Shown piece after piece: positions 36,648 through 44,500 of a stretch of 64,000 nucleotides of DNA; the stretch's first letter is position 1, and each line of letters begins with the position of its first letter. Location: the NCBI RefSeq assembly GCF_000737765.1, contig NZ_JPRI01000002.1, forward strand, positions 496,001 to 560,000, given 5' to 3'. The DNA is from Chryseobacterium vrystaatense (GTDB lineage Bacteria; Bacteroidota; Bacteroidia; Flavobacteriales; Weeksellaceae). A program made the translations under genes and the position numbers. The notes beneath the pieces are model-generated. The model ran no database searches and had not been told where the DNA came from. It saw only the letters and a list, made by a program, of their open reading frames with translations.

Positions 36648-37592
36648 ATGAAATATACATATACAGAAAAAAAGGATACGCGTTCAGGATTCGGAGCCGG
36701 ATTAGCAGAACTTGCCGACAAAAATCCTAATGTAGTGGCACTTTGTGCAGACCTTATCGGTTCTTTGAAAATGGAAAAATTCATTGAAAAAGCACCGGAA
36801 AGATTCTTTCAGATAGGAATCGCAGAAGCCAACATGATGGGAATTGCAGCAGGTCTGAGCATTACAGGAAAAATTCCTTTTACAGGAACTTTCGCCAACT
36901 TCTCAACTTCAAGAGTGTATGACCAGATCCGTCAGTCGATCGCTTATTCAGGAAAAAATGTAAAAATCTGTGCATCTCACGCCGGTCTTACTTTAGGTGA
37001 AGACGGTGCTACTCACCAGGTTTTGGAAGATATCGGTATGATGAAAATGCTTCCGGGCATGACGGTAATCAATCCTTGTGATTACAACCAGACAAAAGCA
37101 GCTACTATTGCTATCGCTGAGCATGAAGGTCCTGTATATTTAAGATTCGGAAGACCTACAGTTCCTGTATTCATTCCGGAAGATATGCCTTTCGAGATCG
37201 GAAAAGGAATTCTTCTTCAGGAGGGTACTGATGTAACGATTGTTGCAACAGGACATCTTGTTTGGGAATCTCTTGTAGCAGCTGATGAGCTTGAAAAAGA
37301 AGGCATCTCTTGTGAGGTGATCAATATTCACACAATCAAACCTCTGGATGAAGAGATCATCCTAAAATCTGTAGAAAAAACAGGTAAGATCGTTACTGCT
37401 GAAGAGCATAACTATCTTGGTGGCCTAGGAGAGTCTGTTGCGGGAATGCTTGCAAGAAAAAGACCGACAAGACAGGAATTTGTTGCTGTGAATGATACTT
37501 TCGGAGAATCTGCAACTCCTGCTGAACTTATGAAGAAATACAAAATTGATTCGGCAGCTGTAAAAGAGGCTGTGAAGAGAATTTTAGCTTAA
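36648..37592 (+). CDS. Transketolase, C-terminal (pyrimidine-binding) subunit
   Basis: 314 aa. Contains the PYR domain (LCADLIGSLKM, FQIGIAEANMMGIAAGLS with the catalytic Glu, FANFSTSRVYDQIRQSIAY, HAGLTLGEDGATHQ) and the transketolase C-terminal domain (DVTIVATGHLVWESLVAA ... VTAEEHNYLGGLGESVA). It completes the active site with the subunit at 34611. Terminated by a long hairpin. Confidence 0.96.
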   Translation: MKYTYTEKKDTRSGFGAGLAELADKNPNVVALCADLIGSLKMEKFIEKAPERFFQIGIAEANMMGIAAGLSITGKIPFTGTFANFSTSRVYDQIRQSIAYSGKNVKICASHAGLTLGEDGATHQVLEDIGMMKMLPGMTVINPCDYNQTKAATIAIAEHEGPVYLRFGRPTVPVFIPEDMPFEIGKGILLQEGTDVTIVATGHLVWESLVAADELEKEGISCEVINIHTIKPLDEEIILKSVEKTGKIVTAEEHNYLGGLGESVAGMLARKRPTRQEFVAVNDTFGESATPAELMKKYKIDSAAVKEAVKRILA

Positions 37593-37613
37593 TAAAACAG
37601 GCTGTACTATATA

Positions 37614-37654
37614 AACTCCGGCTGTTTCTTCGAAACAGCCGGAGTTATTTTTTT
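37614..37654 (+). terminator. Strong terminator of transketolase operon
   Basis: 15-bp perfect stem AACTCCGGCTGTTTC/GAAACAGCCGGAGTT, loop TTC, then ATTTTTTT. Confidence 0.93.
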
Positions 37655-37735
37655 GCTCAACCGACAAATCCTGGATTTGCCGCACTAAAAGTAAGTTCCC
37701 GTTATACAATCATGTACTTTACAGAACGAAAATTA

Positions 37736-38248
37736 TTACTGTGGTCTGTTTATAGGAACATCAAGTACATTCAGGACCGGATATAATATTTGATCCAGGA
37801 ATTCACCCTCTTTTAATCTTGATGATTTTGAACCTGAAAAGTAATTACTGATTCTATAGTTTTTTACAAACTGATTTCTTTTCTTCCCGATAACATAATA
37901 ATATCCTCCGGTCTCTTCATTAATAAAGTAGGTCATTTCGTCAAAACCCATGATCCGCTTGGTGAAATACAGTTTTCTGTAAATACTCTTTTCCCGCTTA
38001 TCAAAAATATATTTCACAGGTACCCTGAAGATCAGATCCAGCAGAAAATACCCCATATAAACGACCCATAAAGCAGCGGCAATTATAAAAAATTTTTCTG
38101 ACAATATATTTTTGAAATAAAAGATCACAGCAGCTGCAATAACGCCTGCCGCCAGCCACCACTTTAGGGTATGCAGAAAACTATAGTTCGGCATGAAGCT
38201 TATTTCACTGCCATTATCCTCGAATTTATACCGTTCTATGGTATTCAT
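37736..38248 (-). CDS. Hypothetical membrane protein
   Basis: 170 aa with two adjacent hydrophobic segments (about residues 30-45 and 53-72) followed by a charged C-terminal domain (YIFDKREKSIYRKLYFTKRIMGFDEM). No family recognised. The start overlaps the upstream gene stop by 4 nt (ATGA), so the two are translationally coupled and may form a complex. Confidence 0.72.
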   Translation of the reverse strand: MNTIERYKFEDNGSEISFMPNYSFLHTLKWWLAAGVIAAAVIFYFKNILSEKFFIIAAALWVVYMGYFLLDLIFRVPVKYIFDKREKSIYRKLYFTKRIMGFDEMTYFINEETGGYYYVIGKKRNQFVKNYRISNYFSGSKSSRLKEGEFLDQILYPVLNVLDVPINRPQ

Positions 38249-38709
38249 CGTAAATTTTCATTTAAGCCCATAATATCTTCAGTTTCGTTGACCATTTTTT
38301 GTACCCCTTTATGGGTAAGGGACTGCCCTATCATAAATTTCTGCTCTTTTCCATTCACCTCAAAATAAATATTCAGAAATACATTGGTGGTAATGAAGCC
38401 TAAATATTTCATCGCCAGCACTTGAAAATTAGTAAAATCCTGAAAAGAATAGGTCTTTGTAGGAACGAAAACACTCGGCTTACATGTAATCGTTTGTTGC
38501 TGCGGATCAACTACAAACTTTTTTGCAAAGAAATTCGCAATGATCAGTCCTCCAAAAGCAATGAAAAATAAACCTAATAAAGGAAAGTTATTTTTATAGG
38601 AGATTCCTGCAACAATGAACAGAAGAATAACAATAATAGAGCTAAACATCGGTTGGTTTTTGAAAATAAAAAGGTTTCCTTCTTTTTTGTAAAATTGATA
38701 GGTGTTCAT
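38245..38709 (-). CDS. Hypothetical membrane protein
   Basis: 154 aa with two hydrophobic segments (about residues 22-36 and 41-60) and a C-terminal part KKFVVDPQQQTITCKPSVFVPTKTYSFQDF. The shape (two helices then a beta-rich domain) parallels its downstream neighbour. No function assigned. It lies 34 bp downstream of the acidic protein gene at 38744. Confidence 0.72.
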   Translation of the reverse strand: MNTYQFYKKEGNLFIFKNQPMFSSIIVILLFIVAGISYKNNFPLLGLFFIAFGGLIIANFFAKKFVVDPQQQTITCKPSVFVPTKTYSFQDFTNFQVLAMKYLGFITTNVFLNIYFEVNGKEQKFMIGQSLTHKGVQKMVNETEDIMGLNENLR

Positions 38710-38743
38710 GATAAATAATAATATATTTTAATGTGTAATTGAT

Positions 38744-39295
38744 TTAAGAAGTATAACGTTCTGCAATTTCGTCATCATTGATGGTCTGCAGGGTATTCAG
38801 ATCTGTTTTAAAATAGGTATCGTGAATTGAAAAATAGGCATCTTTGCGGTATCCCGTCTGTCCTGAAGCTCTTTTCCAGCATTCACAGAACCAGTCTTCG
38901 AACAGTTTGTATTTTTCTTCATTGTATTCATCCCAGAAATCATCGAAATCATCTTCATCTTCATATTTCTCCTGAAAATCCGAAGCTTCTTTCCATATCT
39001 TTTCAGGCAGCAACGCACTCCATTTATCCTCTTCACCAATTCCCTGTTTTCTTTGGGTCGGTAAAAGTACAGGATTTGTTATACTATTTCCGGATTTGTC
39101 AGTGGCCCATGCTGTGATATCAAGATAATCATACTGATATTCGAAATAAAAAGCCCTGATCTCAGCCTCAGTCCTGTCCTCAAGATCATCTGCTTTCTTA
39201 TCATCGATTATTTGTACAAGATCTTTAACAAGCTGCTCTGCAGTTTCTTCAAGATGATTTTTTAACTCAATATTGAGTTGTTTAATGTTTTTCAT
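38744..39295 (-). CDS. Hypothetical acidic cytoplasmic protein
   Basis: 183 aa, no signal or membrane segment, very rich in Asp/Glu/Trp/Tyr (YEDEDDFDDFWDEYNEEKYK). It resembles SMI1- or immunity-like small acidic proteins in composition, but no motif confirms this. First gene of a three-gene minus-strand unit. Confidence 0.7.
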   Translation of the reverse strand: MKNIKQLNIELKNHLEETAEQLVKDLVQIIDDKKADDLEDRTEAEIRAFYFEYQYDYLDITAWATDKSGNSITNPVLLPTQRKQGIGEEDKWSALLPEKIWKEASDFQEKYEDEDDFDDFWDEYNEEKYKLFEDWFCECWKRASGQTGYRKDAYFSIHDTYFKTDLNTLQTINDDEIAERYTS

Positions 39296-39620
39296 ACAGT
39301 GATTTCGGGATTCGGGCTTTAATAAAAGCCGTCAATATACAAAAATAGATGAAAATTTTACTTCCATAATTCATCGTCTGTCTACTTTTTTTTGTGTATG
39401 GGTATATGATCATCATTTTGTACAACAGCTTTAATCCGGGTTTCAATTTAATAATGCTGTTTCTAAAATTAAACGCCATATTTTGAAAATATTCCCTAAC
39501 AAAATTTTGTAAAACTGTCACTATATAAATTTATTTAAACGTGTACAACCGTACAAAGAGGCCATTTAAATTCACAATAAATCTGCATATGTATTCACAA
39601 ACTTGGGAAAAAATTATGTT

Positions 39621-39628
39621 TAGTTTTG
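39621..39628 (+). promoter_or_regulatory. Possible -7 element of bacteriocin-like locus
   Basis: TAGTTTTG fits TAnnTTTG. A TTG lies at 39603-39605 but the spacer is only 15 nt. It would give a leader of about 125 nt containing an AAACCC/GGGTTT hairpin (39703-39720). Confidence 0.3.
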
Positions 39629-39759
39629 AAAATATCAATATTGATCAATATTTTGCAGAGGTATCACATGTGCACAATATGGTACAAAAATGCAAAATAA
39701 TGAAACCCATGTCAGGGTTTAAATGGCAACCGCAAATATTAATTAAAAATTATTCAATT

Positions 39760-39942
39760 ATGAAAAAATTAAATGTTTCGCAAATGGAAAATTTGCAGGG
39801 TAATGGACCAGGAAGAAACTGTGCATTAATGGGGCTCGCGACTCTTTTCGCCGGAGCTATAGGACTTTCCGGAGGACCTGGTGGAGCTGCATCGGGTGTT
39901 ATGGCTGGTGTTATGGGAGGGATCAGTATGGGATGTTTCTAG
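39760..39942 (+). CDS. Bacteriocin-like precursor peptide 1
   Basis: 60 aa. Residues 1-14 (MKKLNVSQMENLQG) match the bacteriocin-type leader pattern seen in double-glycine exported peptides, though here the second Gly is Asn15. The core is Gly/Ala/Met-rich and hydrophobic with GxxxG motifs (GVMAG) and two Cys, at 21 and 59, one at each end. GxxxG helices and paired Cys fit a class II pore-forming bacteriocin. The frame is open back to a GTG at 39541 but that part has no leader features; the ATG at 39760 is preferred. Confidence 0.7.
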   Translation: MKKLNVSQMENLQGNGPGRNCALMGLATLFAGAIGLSGGPGGAASGVMAGVMGGISMGCF

Positions 39943-39957
39943 TTAAAAACTTTAAAT

Positions 39958-40143
39958 ATGGATAAAAAATGGACGAAAATTATTGTTATTGTTTTACTCG
40001 TTATTTTATCAATATCAATATTAGTTGATAGAATTTATCCTTTCCTTGACCTCTCTCTAAAACAGTGTTTCACCACAGTGATCATATGTTTATCATTTAT
40101 ATTAATAATACTATTTAAAAATGAAAAAAATTCCAACAAGTAA
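39958..40143 (+). CDS. Small two-helix membrane protein, candidate immunity protein
   Basis: 61 aa with two hydrophobic helices (about residues 8-24 and 38-54) and Lys-rich ends. It starts 15 bp after peptide 1 and its last 23 nt overlap the start of peptide 2 in another frame. Position between two precursor peptides and topology are those of class II bacteriocin immunity proteins, but the assignment is inferred from context only. Confidence 0.6.
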   Translation: MDKKWTKIIVIVLLVILSISILVDRIYPFLDLSLKQCFTTVIICLSFILIILFKNEKNSNK

Positions 40144-40273
40144 ACTTGAAAACATTCAGGGAGGAAATTGTTTTCTTTCTTCATGGATGGCTGCTGCCGG
40201 TGTAATGACAATGAATCTTGCGCTTGTGCATGTTGGTTCTCTTAGCTTCTACGGTTGTGTAAGGTACTTATAA
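40121..40273 (+). CDS. Bacteriocin-like precursor peptide 2
   Basis: 50 aa, starting inside the end of the membrane-protein gene. The leader MKKIPTSKLENIQGG ends in a true double glycine (residues 14-15), the cleavage site of peptidase-containing ABC exporters. The 35-residue core begins NCFLSSWMAAAG and ends FYGCVRYL, with Cys at 17 and 46. The Cys placement (second core residue, and a GC near the end) parallels peptide 1, suggesting a two-peptide system. Start chosen on the leader pattern. Confidence 0.65.
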   Translation: MKKIPTSKLENIQGGNCFLSSWMAAAGVMTMNLALVHVGSLSFYGCVRYL

Positions 40274-40390
40274 GAAGATCTTTAAAAGAGAATGAATGTA
40301 ATGCAATTGAAAAACTTGCAGGTTTGCATCGTACCTCCTAAATATCAGATATTCTGTTTGACGGAGGTATGATCGCAATCAAATTAATAT

Positions 40391-40560
40391 ACTGTTACTG
40401 ATAGATTTTCTGGAAAATCTGAAAAATTATTCAACGATGAAAAAATGACACAGAAGACCTGAAAGAAATTTCCAATCAGATCTCAATACTTAACGGTAAA
40501 AATTTTGAAATGTGTTCTGCGGCAAGGTCCTTTATCAGAATATTTTTATCTGAAAAATTT
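40391..40560 (+). pseudogene. Decayed small ORF after bacteriocin locus
   Basis: Two frames join into one plausible protein if the A6 run at 40440-40445 had seven A: ...GKSEKLFNDEK then NDTEDLKEISNQISILNG and FEMCSAARSFIRIFLSEKFPF. The helical composition and size recall bacteriocin immunity proteins of the pediocin/enterocin type, but this is a guess. No start codon is preserved. Confidence 0.3.
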
Positions 40561-40923
40561 CCATTTCGGAATAATGGCCAGCATGCCGAAACCTGTAAAA
40601 AGGAAAAGATTGGTTACATCAGTATATAAAAAAGTTGAAAGATAGTAACTGTGCATAAAGAAATGGAGAACCAGAAGTGCCGGAAACATAAAGATCCCGA
40701 TTTTTCTGTAGAAGAACATCAGGACAAGCCCAATCATCATCAGTACATCAATAGAAAAGACAACGAAAAAGTACCATCTCGGAATCTGAAGATATTCATG
40801 CTGGAGGTATTCATCCCCATCTATTCCCAACCCCATCAGTGTAAAAAGCATTAGTGCTGCAAATGCTAAAATAAATCCCCATCCTTTCTTTGGATCCTCG
40901 TCAAAGTAACTGTATTCTTCCAT
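40546..40923 (-). CDS. Hypothetical membrane protein
   Basis: 125 aa with about four hydrophobic segments and an acidic N-terminus (MEEYSYFDEDPKKGWGF). Ends LAIIPKWKFFR. Small polytopic inner-membrane protein of unknown function; similar DUF-type proteins occur in flavobacteria. Its 3' end faces the bacteriocin-like locus. Confidence 0.72.
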   Translation of the reverse strand: MEEYSYFDEDPKKGWGFILAFAALMLFTLMGLGIDGDEYLQHEYLQIPRWYFFVVFSIDVLMMIGLVLMFFYRKIGIFMFPALLVLHFFMHSYYLSTFLYTDVTNLFLFTGFGMLAIIPKWKFFR

Positions 40924-40994
40924 AGATACAAAAATAAAGAACTTATGAATAAATTCACAAGTTCTTCATTATATTTATTCGTTTAAAATTTGAA

Positions 40995-41465
40995 TTATAT
41001 AGAAATAGCGTTGATCAATCTGTTTTTGTCGCTTAAGTACTCTTCCATGGAGATCATACTTTCAGTTCTCATTACATCTTGAATGTCGTCTATCTGATAA
41101 ATAATTCTTTTCGCATCTTCAGTGTTCTTAGCTCTTACTTTACAGAAAATATTATATTTTCCGGAAATAACGCTCGCTTCGATCACGTTTGGAAGTACAG
41201 ATAGTTCCTTCAATACTTCTTGAGTGCGGTTTGATTTTGTCAAAAGGATTCCAATGAAAGCTGTAAAGTGATAGTCCAGCTTGCCATAATCGATATTAAG
41301 AGATGATCCCAAAATAATACCTGCATCCTCCATTTTTTTCACTCTTACGTGAATTGTTCCAGCAGAAACGTCCATCTGCTTTGCAATTTCTGTAAAAGGC
41401 ATTCTTGTGTTTTCGACTAAGAAATCAAGAATTTTCTTGTCTATTTCGTCCAGTTGATAGTTCAT
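40995..41465 (-). CDS. Lrp/AsnC family transcriptional regulator
   Basis: 156 aa. N-terminal winged helix-turn-helix (LDEIDKKILDFLVENTRMPFTEIAKQMDVSAGTIHVRVKKME) and C-terminal RAM ligand-binding domain (ITG-type GILLTKSNRTQEVL ... VISGKYNIFCKVRA). Family members sense amino acids such as leucine or asparagine. Possible targets in this window include asnB at 22.6 kb, by analogy only. Confidence 0.95.
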   Translation of the reverse strand: MNYQLDEIDKKILDFLVENTRMPFTEIAKQMDVSAGTIHVRVKKMEDAGIILGSSLNIDYGKLDYHFTAFIGILLTKSNRTQEVLKELSVLPNVIEASVISGKYNIFCKVRAKNTEDAKRIIYQIDDIQDVMRTESMISMEEYLSDKNRLINAISI

Positions 41466-41599
41466 ATTAGTTAAATTACAATTTTCTTAAAAAATCCATG
41501 TATTTATTGCAAATTTATAAAAAATTATTTAACTAAAAAAATTATATCAAACATTAACAATAATTAACACGGATGATAAAAATCATTAAAATATTAGGA

Positions 41600-44500
41600 T
41601 TATTTAGTACCTGATTTTGTAGAATCTGTTTTTATTTCACTTTTGGCTTCAGGCTGTTTTTTGTCTTTTTTCCTCTTTTTGAATAGAGAATTAAAGCTTT
41701 TACTCCACACTACTCCCCCACCATAGGCTTGATTTGCAGAACCATTAGTACTTACCATTCCGATATTAGTAGGCTTCGAATATCCTCTCAAAACAAGACT
41801 ACCATCATTCTTTTTAGAAACATCATATTCAATGGAACCTTCACCTGAAAGATAATTGGTCTGGGTACCTTCGGTTTTTGTCAATGGAATACCAAGTCCT
41901 GTTTTAATATTTATTCTCGGCGAAACGGCAACACTTACCCCTGCATTCGCGCGATCACCAGTATTGGAATTCTGGTCACCTTTTACATAATTCAAGTCAA
42001 TCTGGAATTCGTTGCTCATGGTATTAAGAACGGATCCCAGCTGTTTCAGAAGCATATTGTATCCTGAAGACTCTGCCACACCTGCTACATCAAAATCTAC
42101 TCCGCCACTGTTGGATACATTAAATGTACTCAGCAGCAATATGGAACCAAACTGAAGCACTTTCTCTCCTTCCTGGCTCATCTTGGCAGCCAATGTTTCT
42201 TTTACCTGACTGGATACATCAAGAGCAGTAACGTTCAGGTCTATTTTTGGATTTATGAGTGACTGGCTAATGTTTGCCTGGAGCAATACGCTGATCGGCT
42301 GTAGTTTTCCCATGCTCAAATATTCTCCGGCATTCGTAACCATTCTTACATAATTGGCTGTAATATCCAGAGCAGGTTTCATCGCATCACCATCCCATCT
42401 GATACTGCTGTTCTTTTCTATCTGGAAAGTCTTGTTAAGGATCGCTTTAGAAACAAATGTTCCGTTATCTACCTTATAGGTACCGTTCATAGCAATTCCT
42501 CCCTTCCTTCCCATCTGGAATCTTAATCGGTCGGCTGTTCCTTTTACGGTAATATTTCCTACATCGTCACCTACAAGTACATTAACAGTAGTTCCTTTAT
42601 CAACATCCAGACTAAAGTCGATATTCATATTGGCTCCTGTTTTTTTCTTTTCTTCCAAAGTGATCAGTCCGTCTTTTCCTTCTTTCAGGAACCTCAGCAT
42701 TTTAAACTCCTCGACATTGGACGTCGAGCTGGAGTTAAATGTGAACGTACTGCCATTTAAGGCCTTCATATTTGGGGTAGAAATGCTCAATCCGGAAACA
42801 GGTCCATCCACGTACAGATCTCCCTGTCCGTATACTCTTCCCCAGAATAAGTCAAAATCCTTTTGTGCGGTATTCAGCACCATAAGATTATCTGCCCGCA
42901 TTACCAGGTTGACCCCCATAGAAGAAATCGTTTCAAACTGAATTGCACCGGAGATTGTTCCTTTGGAATTCGACCTTCCGTCATGTACTTCAATATTGTT
43001 AAGAATTGCAAGCCCTTTTGAAAGCGGAATCACAGTATCATCAAATGAATAATCCACTCCTGTAAAGAGAAGCTTCAATCCAAAACCTTTCATAGCGATA
43101 TCTCCACTGTAATCGAGATTACTCAGCTTACCGTTGATTTTAAGATCACCTGTTGCTTTTCCGCGTATATTTCCAAAAACAGTCTGAACAAACTGTTGGG
43201 TAAAGGCAATATCAAAATCACGCATTTCTGCTGTCAGATCAATGGTAGGTGAAGCCGTATTATTGTTCACAGTTCCTGTAAGGTGCAGGTTATTATTTCC
43301 GAGAACTCCGGCAGAAGTCACTTTTACGTCCACATCATATACATTCAGGGAGAAACCGTTTGTCGCGGAAATCGTAAGGTCACCCATTTCATTTCCGTTC
43401 ATCATAATATTATCAACAGTAAGATCTACAAGTGGCTGCAGAGTGCTCTTATCCATTTTGATTTTTACGCTTCCGTTTGCCAGACCTTTAAGTTGCATTG
43501 GGTTTCCACCGGACTGCATTTCAAGAAGTTTTTCTATAGAAAACTCTTCAATGTCCGCGTCGACATAAAAATCTTTGGCTGATTTAAATTGTGCTTCCTT
43601 GATAAACAAGGCACTTTTATCTGAATACACCCTCAGATTTCTAATATCAAAATCTCCGGTATTTTTTCGGTAAGTAATCGAATGGTCCAGCTCGGGGCTG
43701 GTATCTATTGCCCAGGTAACATCATTGAATTTTACTTCGGTAGGTTCAAATTTGAAAACATAATCTCCAGCAGCATTAGTAGACTGATCTACATTAATAG
43801 CATATGCCTTGAGATTTTCATTCAGCTCGTCTTCCGGGCTTCCGTGTTTGAATGTAGTGGCCAGATGAAGTGCGGTATTGTTTTCATTCTTTCCTTTAAG
43901 TTCAAAGTCTTTAATAATATTTTTATTGTATTCCAGTTTACTGATCCTCGCATAGATCTGCTGATCAAGCTGAGCTGTATTAACTCTCACCATAACACTG
44001 TCGATCATGGCGCTGTCTCTGGAAATGGAAGTCCTGTCGTTGATTTTATATTCAGGATTGGCTGCTGCTAAAGCTTTGTCTGCATCTGTAATTTCTTCCT
44101 TCTTTGTCATGATATACTTCAATGAAGAAGCGTCCAGATTCAGAATAAGATCATTGGAGTCACCATTGTATTCCCCTTCTACCACAGCACCCTGTGGAAG
44201 CTTCAGATCCGGAAGAAAATAATTCACAACTCCTTGCTGAACATCAAAATTCATTTTAAAATTCTGACCTCTGTATAGTTTTCTAGGTGGAGGTCCTACC
44301 AGTATTCTTCCAATACCGTTCTCCATCATACCCACAAGATCTGCAAGATTGTATTTCCCTGATATTTTCCCACTGGCGGCTCCCGGCGCATCAACATCTA
44401 TTACACGTCCGCCTGCTTCGACAAACGTTTTCAGCTTTGCATTAGGAATCAGATATTTCTGAGTTGCCGTAGCAAAATTAATATTATTAGCATCTACATC

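Noticed and set aside
39541..39759. In-frame GTG-started extension giving a 133-aa form of bacteriocin-like peptide 1
   Set aside because: The extension has no leader or domain character and contains the possible -7 box and a leader hairpin; the bacteriocin leader begins exactly at the ATG at 39760.
43242..43568. Long open frames on plus inside the tamB-like gene
   Set aside because: They are antisense shadows of a long repetitive coding region, with no independent start signals or domain content.
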